Shown piece after piece: positions 7,226 to 18,521 of a stretch of 32,134 nucleotides of DNA. The translations under genes were made by a program, and so were the position numbers. Numbering within the stretch: position 1 is the first letter of the stretch; the number at the start of each line of letters is the position of its first letter. Source of the DNA: Henriciella aquimarina (GTDB lineage Bacteria > Pseudomonadota > Alphaproteobacteria > Caulobacterales > Hyphomonadaceae); NCBI RefSeq assembly GCF_002088975.1, contig NZ_NCST01000076.1, forward strand, positions 1 to 32,134, read 5' to 3'. A model generated the notes under the pieces. That model saw only the letters and a program-made list of their open reading frames with translations. It made no database searches and was not told the DNA's origin.

Positions 7226-8461
7226 TCAGCATTTTACGTCCGCACGGGATGCAGCCTTGAAAACATCCCGCATGCCTGTCGTCCCATCCGCGAGCATGTT
7301 CGAATCGACCTCAAATTCCCGCTCAATGAGCTTCGTCACAAAAGCAAAATCCTTCGCTCTATCGATGGAAATCGCAGCCTGGATTACGCCATTATGCAGG
7401 CGCAGGTACATGCTGGCGTCCCCCTCTGGGCTCTTGCGCTCAACGATTGCACCCGGCCCTTCCACGTCTCCCATCATCTGAATGTGAGAACCCGCAATCT
7501 CTGTCCAGGATATCGGAATTTGGGGCGCCGGCTTCGCCTGCCCCACTATAGAGGATGCGGCGCATATGGCCTGGCTCTGAGAGTTCAGATAGGTCTCAAG
7601 GCTGCGCTGCCCTCCATCGCGCAAAGGCCAGCTGGCAGCATCGCCAATTGCGAACACGGCCGGATTGTCCGTTCGCCCGCAGGCGTCAACCAGAACCCCT
7701 CTATTGCAAGCAAGCCCAGCATCCCGGGCAAGCTCGACCGAAGGCTCCGCGCCAACGCAGACTATGGCGACATCACCAGTAAACCGGCGCCCCGATGAGC
7801 AACGGACATCCCGCACGCCAGCATCTGTGGAGATGCTCGTGACAGACACGCCCAAATGAATTTCCACGCCAAGTCCGGTTAGCCGATCACGGCACCATGC
7901 CCCCATCTTCCTGCCCAGAACCCGCAGCAGTAGTTCGTCTGACGACTCCAGGAGGACAACTTCGCACCCCATGGTTCTGACAGTTGTCGCCAGCTCGCAA
8001 CCAATAAGACCACCGCCAATGATGATCACTCGCCGACCCGCACCAAGTTCCTCTCGCAAGGCGGCACTGTCTGCCAACGTCCGCAAAACATGAACGGTGC
8101 CCGGTGGAGCAGATCTTGCAGCCGCCAAACTCCTTGCACGCGCCCCTACGGCTAGGACAAGCTTGTCAAAGGTCACGCTCCGCTGCCGGTCAAGAACAAG
8201 GGACCTTGCATGAAAATCGACCGAAATGACGCGCTCACCAAGCCGCATCTCCACATCGAATTCCTGTTCCCAACCCGGCTTGGCCAGAGGCGGTGGAGGC
8301 CCCCCCGTCTTGAGGGTAGATTTTGACAGGGAAGGCCGGTCATAAGGCTCTTGCGCCTCATCGCCGAATAGAATGATGCTCCCCGAAAATCCGCTTTCTC
8401 TCAAAGAGCGACAGGCCGTAACACCCGCTATCCCCGCTCCAACAATTGCGACGGTCTGCAT
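7226..8461 (-). CDS. bphA4: Ferredoxin reductase component of the ring-hydroxylating dioxygenase
   Basis: This flavoprotein passes electrons from NADH to the Rieske ferredoxin. The 411 residues hold the FAD motif VGAGIAG (about 7-13), the NAD motif IIGGGLIGCE (about 147-156) and the second FAD motif AIGDAAS with D274, followed by the C-terminal dimer-interface domain. A GTG precedes the chosen ATG by one codon. The ATG at 8461 overlaps the ferredoxin stop by one base (TGATG), so the two are translationally coupled. It is complete, unlike the second reductase at 4245-4991, and should supply the whole dioxygenase system. Confidence 0.93.
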   Translation of the reverse strand: MQTVAIVGAGIAGVTACRSLRESGFSGSIILFGDEAQEPYDRPSLSKSTLKTGGPPPPLAKPGWEQEFDVEMRLGERVISVDFHARSLVLDRQRSVTFDKLVLAVGARARSLAAARSAPPGTVHVLRTLADSAALREELGAGRRVIIIGGGLIGCELATTVRTMGCEVVLLESSDELLLRVLGRKMGAWCRDRLTGLGVEIHLGVSVTSISTDAGVRDVRCSSGRRFTGDVAIVCVGAEPSVELARDAGLACNRGVLVDACGRTDNPAVFAIGDAASWPLRDGGQRSLETYLNSQSQAICAASSIVGQAKPAPQIPISWTEIAGSHIQMMGDVEGPGAIVERKSPEGDASMYLRLHNGVIQAAISIDRAKDFAFVTKLIEREFEVDSNMLADGTTGMRDVFKAASRADVKC

Positions 8462-8787
8462 CACTCACCAACCTTTCCCGCCTCGTAGTCAACGAAGATT
8501 TCACCTCCACGAACTTCTACGGGATAAATTGTCAGTGGATCACAGGCTGGTGGCGCCTTTACCTTACCAGTTCGTACACAGAATTTTCCCCAATGGAGGG
8601 TGCACTCGATAACGCCATCTTCAAGAAAGCCGTCTGCGAGTGACCAGTCCCCATGTGTGCATCGATCCTGAGTCGCGAATATCTGCCCACCTACATTATA
8701 GACGGCTATCGCTTCCTCGAATGTCTCGATCTGCAGCGCCTCTCCTTCGGACACATCCTCTAGATTGCAGACTTTCTCGAATGCCAT
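8461..8787 (-). CDS. bphA3: Rieske-type ferredoxin of the ring-hydroxylating dioxygenase
   Basis: This small [2Fe-2S] electron carrier links the reductase to the oxygenase alpha subunit. The 108 residues contain C43-T-H45 and C62-x-x-H65, the two halves of the Rieske cluster site, with the spacing of BphF/BphA3 ferredoxins. The start has GAGG 5 bp upstream and lies 10 bp after the beta-subunit stop. The end overlaps the reductase start. It is an intact single-domain protein. Confidence 0.95.
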   Translation of the reverse strand: MAFEKVCNLEDVSEGEALQIETFEEAIAVYNVGGQIFATQDRCTHGDWSLADGFLEDGVIECTLHWGKFCVRTGKVKAPPACDPLTIYPVEVRGGEIFVDYEAGKVGE

Positions 8788-8796
8788 GACAGCCTC

Positions 8797-9363
8797 TCAA
8801 AAAAACAGGCTGAGATTGTTCGACAGAATAGTACTCTGATCGATATGAATCGTACGTTTTGCAATCTTGAACCCGAGTTCATTCTCGGCCCGACGCAAAA
8901 CATCCAGTCTCTCCCCCGCAAATATGTCGACCTGGCGTTCCAGGCGGTTGCGGTACACGATAAAGGATGAGACGACGCTCAGCTCTGAGGCAGATAACTC
9001 TTCCTCTATCAGAACATTTCCGACAATATGCCGAGTCCTTGACGCAGGATTTTCAGACCACCCCACATCCGACATGAGCTTTCTCTGACGTCCACGCATC
9101 ATGGTGAGGTCATCGTCGAAATGCGCGAACTCGTTATCTTTGGTGTACTCTAGCTTCTTTTGCTCGCGACGGGTCCTATTCGTCCGTATAGGCATGAAGT
9201 AGCGAATATCCTCATCGAGCAAGTCGAACCAATCGTTAAACTCATGTCTATCAAGAAGAAGGGCTTCTCGATAATAAAACTGCTCTACCTCATGTTGCAG
9301 CGAGAGCGCTTCAAGGCTTATGTCTCCCTGCCGGGTTGCCGCTCGCATCTTTTCGTCAATCAT
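8797..9363 (-). CDS. bphA2: Ring-hydroxylating dioxygenase small (beta) subunit
   Basis: The beta subunit forms the trimeric base of the alpha3-beta3 oxygenase and stabilises it. The 188 residues show the family's conserved segments, including [14 protein letters not shown] near the N-terminus, [16 protein letters not shown] and SRTRHIVGN in the middle, and a C-terminal ...NLSLFF. Length is normal (180-190). The start has AGGAGG 6 bp upstream. It follows the alpha subunit by 133 bp, a longer gap than the other spacings in this operon; no gene or clear structure is seen in that gap. Confidence 0.94.
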   Translation of the reverse strand: MIDEKMRAATRQGDISLEALSLQHEVEQFYYREALLLDRHEFNDWFDLLDEDIRYFMPIRTNRTRREQKKLEYTKDNEFAHFDDDLTMMRGRQRKLMSDVGWSENPASRTRHIVGNVLIEEELSASELSVVSSFIVYRNRLERQVDIFAGERLDVLRRAENELGFKIAKRTIHIDQSTILSNNLSLFF

Positions 9364-9496
9364 CGCTTCCTCCTGTCAGCCGCATGCCCCGATCCCATCA
9401 GCGGCCAGGCACTCCTTTGTGCGTGGTGCTTCAGTGATTTCTTCTCGGAACTTAGCTTATGCGGCCAGTTTCTGTTTTCCTCTTGCCTGGCTGCCG

Positions 9497-11681
<2,185 letters not shown>

Positions 11682-11682
11682 A

Positions 11683-11725
11683 TTGTTCTTTTTTTCAAAT
11701 AAAATTATTTTTTTCGCCTGTCAAC
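11683..11725 (-). promoter_or_regulatory. Promoter/operator block A upstream of gntR-bphA
   Basis: On the minus strand, TTGACA (11724-11719) is followed after 17 bp by TATTTG (11701-11696), a plausible sigma70 pair. The spacer is a run of A and T. The -35 lies inside TGTTGACA, which fits the GTnnAC core of FadR-type GntR operators. Nearly the same block occurs at 22926-22969 before bphB. The -10 leaves only a short leader before the ATG at 11681, so the later start at 11657 deserves weight. Confidence 0.6.
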
Positions 11726-11993
11726 AAATTTCGACCTTGAAAATAAGCCAATCATCGAAAAGCTTGCAGAATCTCAGCCGCACTTGCGTCCAGGTCCCCG
11801 GCCTAGCAAGGGGCACCAGACTGAATGCAGCATACCTCCTCCGCCAAAGGAGACTGTATGGCTCGAACAAGGCCCACAGGCGCAGACCATCTTCGCAGTT
11901 CTCCAAAGAGTGTGCATCCAATCACGAAACGGGGCGCAAACACCTCTTAAGCTCCCAATACTCTAAACGAACGCCGTCACTGCGTCGCGCGAC
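11726..11993. other. Intergenic segment between gntR promoter and the MDR gene
   Basis: No convincing gene is seen. A 66-codon minus-strand frame (11721-11921) exists, but its translation is rich in W, R and L, has no recognisable family and lacks a good ribosome site. No clear terminator was found after the MDR gene, so readthrough from the upstream unit into gntR remains possible. Confidence 0.4.
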
Positions 11994-12977
11994 CTAGTTA
12001 ACTTCCAACACAATGTTGCCCGCCACCTGCCCGCTTTCGACCAACTGATGTGCCTTGACAATGTCGTCTAACGTCAACTTCAAAGCGATATTGTGGATCA
12101 TCTTCTCGCTCTGGAGCATCGAGTACAGAAGTTTCTGTGCTTCACGCCGAGCTGTGTCCGAAAGCTTGTAAGCGATAAAGAAGCAGTATGTGATGTTTCT
12201 CGCAATGGACGCAGAAAATGGTACGACCACCTCCTTACTGCTGCTTCCGTAAGCGAGCACCACCCCTCCCTCGCACAAGAGAGAGACATCAGTTGCAACA
12301 TTTTTTGCGACATCAACTTCAATTATGCGATCCACACCTCGACCGCCGGTCACTTCATTAATCGCCGCAACCAGATCATCCGTGCGATAATTTAAGACAA
12401 TATCCGCACCCGCTTCTTCTGCGAGCTTCGCCTTCTCCGGCGCGCTGACAGTCGCAATGACTGTCTGCGCGCCTGCGTATTTGGCTGCCTGAATGGCATA
12501 ATGACCGACTGCTCCAGCCCCTCCTGCGACCAAAACTGTTTGCCCGGAAACGCCACCATTCGAGACCACCGTATGACATGCCGTCATAGCCGGAATCCCA
12601 AGACAGGCACCCACTTCCAATGGGCAATTATCAGGCAAGGGTTGAGCTTGTGCTTGCGGAAGAATCACAAACTCAGCAGCCGTCCCAAGGCTTCGCCCCC
12701 ATGCAGCATTCCACACCCAGACCCTATCGCCCGGTTTGAAATTACTTACCCCGGTTCCAACCGACTCGATGTATCCAGACCCGTCACTATGCGGAACTCT
12801 TGGAAAAGGTATCGCCGACGGAATATGTCCGCTTCTGGTCTTAACATCTGACGGGTTCACACCGGTCCACTGCATCCGGACGCATATCTCTCCCGGGCCA
12901 GGTTCCGGCAGGTGAACTTCCTGAATTTGAAATACTTCTTCGGCTGGACCCGTCTTGGAGTAAGCATAAGCCTTCAT
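11994..12977 (-). CDS. Zinc-independent MDR oxidoreductase (NADPH:quinone reductase-like)
   Basis: The 327-residue protein belongs to the medium-chain dehydrogenase/reductase superfamily. The N-terminal GroES-like domain (TGVNPSDVKTRSG at 38-50) lacks the cysteine ligands of zinc alcohol dehydrogenases. The Rossmann motif AGGAGAVGHYAIQ sits at about 151-163. The ATG at 12977 has GAGG 8 bp upstream; the frame is open 11 codons further. It follows the acyl-CoA synthetase gene by 69 bp on the same strand. In this setting it might detoxify quinones formed from catechols or reduce an unsaturated intermediate, but the substrate cannot be inferred from the sequence. Confidence 0.82.
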   Translation of the reverse strand: MKAYAYSKTGPAEEVFQIQEVHLPEPGPGEICVRMQWTGVNPSDVKTRSGHIPSAIPFPRVPHSDGSGYIESVGTGVSNFKPGDRVWVWNAAWGRSLGTAAEFVILPQAQAQPLPDNCPLEVGACLGIPAMTACHTVVSNGGVSGQTVLVAGGAGAVGHYAIQAAKYAGAQTVIATVSAPEKAKLAEEAGADIVLNYRTDDLVAAINEVTGGRGVDRIIEVDVAKNVATDVSLLCEGGVVLAYGSSSKEVVVPFSASIARNITYCFFIAYKLSDTARREAQKLLYSMLQSEKMIHNIALKLTLDDIVKAHQLVESGQVAGNIVLEVN

Positions 12978-13046
12978 AATTGCACCTCTATTCAGTTCCA
13001 TATTGATCACTATTCAAACTAAAACGATCCCAGATTGTCCGAATGT

Positions 13047-14942
13047 TCATTCACTATTCTTCAGCGTAATCTCGATATCCTGAAGTACGCCCGGGTTATC
13101 AATGGTCGCGGGCATGCTATATTCCTTGCCATCGGCTAGAGACTTAAGCGTTCTGCGCAAAATCTTTCCGGAGCGAGTTTTGGGCAACTGAGCCACAACA
13201 ATGGCTTTGCGAAATGCTGTGACTGCGCCTATCTCTGCACGGACTAAATTTATTACCTCCGAAACAATTTCGCCTTCGGAACGCTGCACACCATCATTGA
13301 GGACAAGCATCCCGAATGGGACTTCCCCTTTGAGTTCGTCTGCTAAGCCGATAATTGCGCACTCTGCGACATCAGGATGGCTCGCAACGACCTGCTCAAT
13401 AGCACCGGTCGAAAGCCTGTGCCCGGCGACATTGATAATATCATCGACACGACTCATGATGTGAAGATATCCCTGATCGTCGATGTATCCGGCATCACCC
13501 GTCTTGTAGTATCCCGGAAATTCCGAAAAATAAGAGTCTACGAAGCCTTCCTCATTGTGCCACAAAGTAACCAGACACCCAGGTGGCAGGGGCAACTTCA
13601 CCACAACTGATCCCTGAAGCCCCTTGGCCAGTTCAGACCCACCATCATTGACAATCCGTACGTCGAAGCCAGGCATGGGGACACAACTCGATCCATAGAC
13701 AATTGGTAATTGTTCAAGACCGAGCGGATTTGCGGCAATGGGCCAACCCGTTTCCGTCTGCCACCAATGGTCAATTACTGGCACGTTTAGAATTTTTTCA
13801 GCCCACTGAATTGTATCGGGATCGGCCCTCTCACCGGCAAGAAACAGCTGGTTGAACACACTCAAATCGTACTCTGCCAATAACGTGCCCTGCGGATCAG
13901 CCTTTTTTATCGCGCGTATGGCTGTCGGGGCCGTAAACAGCGTGCTGACACCGTGCTCCTCGATGACCCTCCAGAAGGTTCCGGCATCCGGTGTTCCCAC
14001 GGGCTTTCCTTCAAAAAGAAGGGTCGTACTTCCATTCAGAAGCGGGCCGTAGACAATATACGAATGGCCCACGACCCAGCCCACATCCGACGCCGCCCAG
14101 AACACATCTGTCTGCTTGACGTTGTATATGTTGGTCATCGACCATTTGAGCGCCACCATATACCCGCCATGGTCGCGCACGATGCCTTTTGGCACACCGG
14201 TGGTTCCCGAAGTGTGGAGGATGTAGAGCGGATGGTTCGAACCGACCCACTCGCACGAAGTATGCCCGGGTTCCAACTTCGCTTTTTGCACCAGCGAATA
14301 CCATTCGTGTTCTGATTGCCCTGCTAATTCACACTCATGAGAAGGTCTCTGCAGTATTACTGTATGATCGGGAGAAAAAAGGCCGAGCCTGATCGCCTCG
14401 TCGAGGAGAGGCTTGTATTCGACGATTCGACCAGGCTCGAGTCCACAGGATGCCGACAAAATCACTTTTGGTTTGGCGTCCTGAATCCGGGTTGCCAACT
14501 CCTTTGCCGCAAACCCGCCAAAGACGACGACATGAATTGCACCGATACGCGCTGTGGCGAGCATGGCGATTACCGCCTCGGGCACCATGGGCATGTAGAT
14601 GAGAACCCTGTCACCCTTCTCCACGCCGAGATCCCTGAGAACTACAGCCATGGCGCAGACCTCTTCAAGCAACTCAGAATAAGTGTAGCGCGCCTGCGCC
14701 CCAGTCATTGCGCTGTCATAGACAAGGGCAACGTAGTCTCCTCTGCCTTCTGCGATATGACGGTCGAGCGCATTCCAGCAAATATTGCATTCAGCGCCAG
14801 CAAACCATCGCGTGGATCCATTGCCGACATCGCTTCGTACGCTGTCGAATGGCCGGTGCCAGTCCAGATCGCCCGCCGCCTCTTCCCAGAAGTTATCCGG
14901 GTCAGATTGCCAATGTTCGTAAACTTCTTTGTACCTACTCAT
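13047..14942 (-). CDS. prpE: Propionyl/acetyl-CoA synthetase (PrpE-like acyl-CoA ligase)
   Basis: This ANL-superfamily AMP-forming ligase activates a short carboxylic acid to its CoA ester. The 631 residues carry the phosphate-binding loop HTSGTTGVPKG, the WWQTETGWP segment, YKTGDAG, the hinge RVDDIINVAGHRLS and K593 in TRSGKILRRT, the lysine needed for adenylation. Length and motif wording are those of PrpE. The ATG has GGAG 7 bp upstream. Placed inside an aromatic operon, it could capture the acid released by the meta-cleavage hydrolase: propionate from ethylbenzene, isobutyrate from cumene or acetate from toluene. That link is inference; PrpE-like enzymes accept several short acids. Confidence 0.88.
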   Translation of the reverse strand: MSRYKEVYEHWQSDPDNFWEEAAGDLDWHRPFDSVRSDVGNGSTRWFAGAECNICWNALDRHIAEGRGDYVALVYDSAMTGAQARYTYSELLEEVCAMAVVLRDLGVEKGDRVLIYMPMVPEAVIAMLATARIGAIHVVVFGGFAAKELATRIQDAKPKVILSASCGLEPGRIVEYKPLLDEAIRLGLFSPDHTVILQRPSHECELAGQSEHEWYSLVQKAKLEPGHTSCEWVGSNHPLYILHTSGTTGVPKGIVRDHGGYMVALKWSMTNIYNVKQTDVFWAASDVGWVVGHSYIVYGPLLNGSTTLLFEGKPVGTPDAGTFWRVIEEHGVSTLFTAPTAIRAIKKADPQGTLLAEYDLSVFNQLFLAGERADPDTIQWAEKILNVPVIDHWWQTETGWPIAANPLGLEQLPIVYGSSCVPMPGFDVRIVNDGGSELAKGLQGSVVVKLPLPPGCLVTLWHNEEGFVDSYFSEFPGYYKTGDAGYIDDQGYLHIMSRVDDIINVAGHRLSTGAIEQVVASHPDVAECAIIGLADELKGEVPFGMLVLNDGVQRSEGEIVSEVINLVRAEIGAVTAFRKAIVVAQLPKTRSGKILRRTLKSLADGKEYSMPATIDNPGVLQDIEITLKNSE

Positions 14943-15061
14943 GTGACTTCTCCGGAAAGCGGCGCCCCGGCACCGTCATATCTAAACATCCGGGGGACTT
15001 GGCGCGGGGTGGGAACGGGCGGCCGACGAGCGAAATCGGCGCCGCATCAAATGGCAAGATG

Positions 15062-15100
15062 CCGTGTCGGCTCCTTCGTGAAAACGAAGCGCCGACACGG
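15062..15100 (-). promoter_or_regulatory. Strong intercistronic stem-loop between the DUF1329 gene and prpE
   Basis: CCGTGTCGGC and GCCGACACGG form a perfect 10 bp stem with an inner 6 bp stem CTTCGT/ACGAAG closing a four-base loop (GAAA on the plus strand). It lies 13 bp after the DUF1329 stop. No T-run follows on the minus strand, so it is more likely an mRNA-stabilising or attenuating element than a simple terminator, but partial termination is possible. Confidence 0.65.
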
Positions 15101-15113
15101 TTAAATGGAGAGA

Positions 15114-16529
15114 CTAGCGCTTGTCTCTCAGCTTATCGACGTCGAAGAGGGCGTTATCCATTTCATCAACACCTTCCCAGTCCGAAGTCACGCTCATTAT
15201 CGTATGACGTTTCGAGATGACATTCGGAATGATAACAGTGCGCCACATGGCTTTGCCCGTGGTTGGCTGCCACCAACGTGAATCGCCCCATGCCCGCCAC
15301 AGATTCCCGCGACGGTCGAACATCTCCATCCACTGGGTATAGTAGAGTTCCTTGTCTACCCAGACGCGCTTCTTGGAGTACTGGTAGCTGTTTGTCAGGT
15401 CATCGATATCGTAGACCCACACAGGCCGCAGCTCCATGTCCACGATCCCTGTCAGCCCGCAGCGAGCATCATCGGAACGGTAAGGGTCATAGGCTGCACC
15501 AACCTCAGGTGCGGCAAGCACGAAGCCTTCCTTGACCATCGTATACTTGAATTTCCGCTTGTCCGTCTTGGCCCACTGGCTGCGCCACTCATCCCAGGTC
15601 AGTTCAAGCGACGGCGCGATCGGATCCTGCCCATTGGTCCCTGTAAGGGTGCGTGTTCGACGCAGGGTCGGGATGAAGAGCTTGAAATTGTCGTCTTTGT
15701 CGGCGTCGGCATAACGCAACCGCACGCCTGCCAGCCCGCGAACATCTCGCGGAGACGTCAGAAGCAGGGACCCCGCCTCTGTCACACCTTCAAATCCGGG
15801 GACATTCCCGAGAGGCGCCTTGCCTACCCTGCCAGCCATCTTTCGCCACCAGATGTTTCCGGTGTAAGAGCGCTCGACCTTATTCTTCGAGCTGCAGCCG
15901 GTCATGAGAACCGGGTTGAACCAAACGTCCTCCGTGCCCACGCCGTGGGAATTGAACAGCCAGTTCAACTCGTCACCATTTTTGGGATTCAGGAAGGGAA
16001 GACCAGCCTTCGTCAGAACGCCATTCTGTCCGTCCTTATCGACCAGTTCTCCCTTATCGTTGATCGAGAACGGATCAGGACCCAATTTCTTGGTTGCGTC
16101 GAGTAAAGGCTTCTGCATGTAGTAGTGGGTCGTCGGTACGATCCTGATGCCTTCAATCCCCATCCATTCACTGCTCAGGCGGTCCATCCAGAACTGCGGC
16201 AGATAATCCGCCAACCATGGCATGGACGCCAGGTTATCCTTCGTGATGATCAGGCCCGGTTTCAGATCATCAGGAAGATCAGCCGCTTCGATCAGTGACG
16301 TCGCAGTATAGCCGCGATAGTCGCTCCACGCCTTTTCCAGGGCTCTCGTTTCATCATTGTCGAGCATATCTGCCCAGGCCTGATGTTCGGGCAGCCCCGT
16401 TTCAGCGGCAAACTCCTTCCACTTGGCGATATAGTCTTCTTGAGCCTGGGCGGCAGGGGTGCTTGCCACCGCCAAGGCGACAAACCCAGCCGCTCCGGCT
16501 AGTATATTCTTCAGTTTCGCACTGCGCAT
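15114..16529 (-). CDS. DUF1329 family exported protein
   Basis: The 471-residue protein has an N-terminal signal peptide (basic KLKN, then LAGAAGFVALAVAS, cleavage near AQA-QED) and no further membrane segment, so it is periplasmic or attached to the outer membrane. The body matches DUF1329 as I know it, for example SLELTWDEWRSQW, YDPYRSDDARCG and WVYDIDDLTNSYQYSKKRVW. The family is related to LolA-like lipid-binding folds and is of unknown function. The ATG at 16529 has GGAG 6 bp upstream and is preferred to the ATG four codons earlier. It is the fourth gene of the envelope module, 55 bp after the DUF1302 gene. Confidence 0.85.
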   Translation of the reverse strand: MRSAKLKNILAGAAGFVALAVASTPAAQAQEDYIAKWKEFAAETGLPEHQAWADMLDNDETRALEKAWSDYRGYTATSLIEAADLPDDLKPGLIITKDNLASMPWLADYLPQFWMDRLSSEWMGIEGIRIVPTTHYYMQKPLLDATKKLGPDPFSINDKGELVDKDGQNGVLTKAGLPFLNPKNGDELNWLFNSHGVGTEDVWFNPVLMTGCSSKNKVERSYTGNIWWRKMAGRVGKAPLGNVPGFEGVTEAGSLLLTSPRDVRGLAGVRLRYADADKDDNFKLFIPTLRRTRTLTGTNGQDPIAPSLELTWDEWRSQWAKTDKRKFKYTMVKEGFVLAAPEVGAAYDPYRSDDARCGLTGIVDMELRPVWVYDIDDLTNSYQYSKKRVWVDKELYYTQWMEMFDRRGNLWRAWGDSRWWQPTTGKAMWRTVIIPNVISKRHTIMSVTSDWEGVDEMDNALFDVDKLRDKR

Positions 16530-16584
16530 TTCACTCTCCATTTTGTTTGTTCAGACTGGCGTGGCCATACCTTCATCCTGGCTT

Positions 16585-18510
16585 TCAGAATTGGTATGTC
16601 AGTGAAAACTCCACGTAGTCTGAGTTTTTATAGAGGCCCAAAAGGCCCTGCTCTTCCTTCCCGCCAAAATAGCCAAGTTCAATTCTCGGCTTCCAGCTTC
16701 CTCCGCCTACGGCAAAGTCGATCCTCTGCCTAAAGGCGACGCCGCCTTTATCCATGTCCCAGATTGCCAAGCCATCCAGGATCACCTTGTCGTTGAACAG
16801 ACCTTTAGAATATGTCTGTGTAAGGAATTCTTGATGCCTCTCCACATTCGTAAGCGCATACGGTGCCTGAAAGAGCAGGCCGTCAGTATCATCGGTATAG
16901 ACTTCTAAGAACTGGGTGGTCATGAAAATCGAGCTGCGCTGAGACTCCCAGCCAGGAACCCAGAGATTGAAGTCGACTCCGATCAACAGAGACACCTGAT
17001 CCCTTTCCGCAACAGTGTCCTCTCGGGTTGTAATCAGAGCCGGTGTACCGACGATGACTTGCCCCGGGATGAACGGATCATCGATCGTACCTTTGTTGAA
17101 AGGCTTATCGAACTCATAGGCCGCCTCAAGACGCAGAACCGGAGAGACACCTTTTCCTCCAAGACGAATTTCAGTCATGTCACGGGTAAAGGAAAAGCCT
17201 ACAGTCTTTTGCCGGTAAGTATAATCCATGTCGAAATCAGCAGTTATGGAACACGGGACCCCACCGCCAGCGGGATCCAGAATGTCCAAGCAGCCAGACG
17301 GAATAAGCGGAAAGTCACCCGGTGCCGCGGTTCCCGCAGCAAGAGACTGAATAAAATCCACATATTGCCCAGGCCCATTCATGGCCCCGATCGTCGTCGC
17401 AAGATCAATCGGAACATTCACGACACCTATTGCATTCTCGTCTCCGAGAAAAGTGCCGATGTGAACTGTGGCACCCGTGTTGACTAATATGGGAAGATCT
17501 TGGAAGCCATAAAATCCATTGATCGTCGCCTGCCCTCCTAGGGTGTCGAACTTCAGTCGAAGTCCGACCTCCGAATCCTCCCACGCCTCGGTCTCCTTGT
17601 CTGTCAGCTTCGCTCCCAGCAAGGGCATCCCGAAGCCCGATTGTCCCTCGACCATGCGAGGGAATGGCAGGCCAAAAGGCCCCCCTGAAGTGCTCGAATT
17701 TGGGGTTGGATTGTTCACGACAAACTCGCTATGCCGCACAATGGGAGTGTAGACGACTTCCAACGAGGAGTTTTTCATGCCCAATCCAGTGAAGGGTGCG
17801 CCTATACCAAGCGCATTCACATCAAGTGCCAGAGCCGCACTCCATTGCGAAATCCTGAGATCCTCGGTATCGGCAAAAATGGACCTCTGCCGCAGGTCCT
17901 GGGGATTGAGGATATCCAGCAGCCGGAGGCCGTCCGCTTGGCCCCACCCACGCTGAAATTTTCCAAGTTTCAGATTGGCCCGCCCTTCGGAATCCGCGAG
18001 AGCAATTGAAAATTCCCGGATGATGTCTTCTTCGAAATCATCGAGAAATCGACTCTCCTTGCCATCATTGCCGAACGGCTGCGGCATTACGAGAGAGCCG
18101 TTGTCAGTAAGCTGGAAATCGAAGCGATCTCGAAATGGAGGCCCTTGGGAAAAATCCGGCGTGCCCGGTCCAACAGCCTCGCCGTCATCCAGATCGTAAT
18201 ACCAGTCCCCTCTCAGCCAAAAATCCGACACAACTGTTACATTGTTGTTCGGTGTCCATTCTGCCTGAATTTGCGCAACGAACTGCGAAGGACCAATGCC
18301 AACCTTGTCGTCGCCATAGCGATCAAAATAGACACCGGTTCCCTGTGTGAGTCTTCCTCCGACCCAGACATTATCAGGAAGCCCGAGAGCATCCGAAAGC
18401 GACTGAGCACTTGCTGTTGACGACAAGCCGATCAGAGCAAGCAACGCGGTCGCTCCAGGTATCCAATGAGACACACTCATGCATTTATACTTTTGTGCAC
18501 TTTTAGTCAT
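16585..18510 (-). CDS. DUF1302 family outer-membrane beta-barrel protein
   Basis: The protein begins with a signal peptide (ATALLALIGLSSTASAQ) and then reads as alternating beta strands such as VWVGGRLTQGTGVYF and VTVVSDFWLRGDWYYDL. It ends in SLTYQF, with the terminal phenylalanine typical of outer-membrane barrels. DUF1302 proteins are regularly paired with DUF1329 proteins. A likely role is passage or binding of hydrophobic compounds at the outer membrane, which is inference. Two starts are possible: an ATG at 18525 that overlaps the RND stop as ATGA, and the ATG at 18510 with AGGGAG at good spacing, chosen here (641 residues). Confidence 0.85.
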   Translation of the reverse strand: MTKSAQKYKCMSVSHWIPGATALLALIGLSSTASAQSLSDALGLPDNVWVGGRLTQGTGVYFDRYGDDKVGIGPSQFVAQIQAEWTPNNNVTVVSDFWLRGDWYYDLDDGEAVGPGTPDFSQGPPFRDRFDFQLTDNGSLVMPQPFGNDGKESRFLDDFEEDIIREFSIALADSEGRANLKLGKFQRGWGQADGLRLLDILNPQDLRQRSIFADTEDLRISQWSAALALDVNALGIGAPFTGLGMKNSSLEVVYTPIVRHSEFVVNNPTPNSSTSGGPFGLPFPRMVEGQSGFGMPLLGAKLTDKETEAWEDSEVGLRLKFDTLGGQATINGFYGFQDLPILVNTGATVHIGTFLGDENAIGVVNVPIDLATTIGAMNGPGQYVDFIQSLAAGTAAPGDFPLIPSGCLDILDPAGGGVPCSITADFDMDYTYRQKTVGFSFTRDMTEIRLGGKGVSPVLRLEAAYEFDKPFNKGTIDDPFIPGQVIVGTPALITTREDTVAERDQVSLLIGVDFNLWVPGWESQRSSIFMTTQFLEVYTDDTDGLLFQAPYALTNVERHQEFLTQTYSKGLFNDKVILDGLAIWDMDKGGVAFRQRIDFAVGGGSWKPRIELGYFGGKEEQGLLGLYKNSDYVEFSLTYQF

Positions 18511-18521
18511 CCTATTCTCCC

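Noticed and set aside
11721-11921. Small minus-strand frame of 66 codons between gntR and the MDR gene
   Set aside because: Composition is unlike its neighbours, there is no ribosome site, and it overlaps the promoter block.
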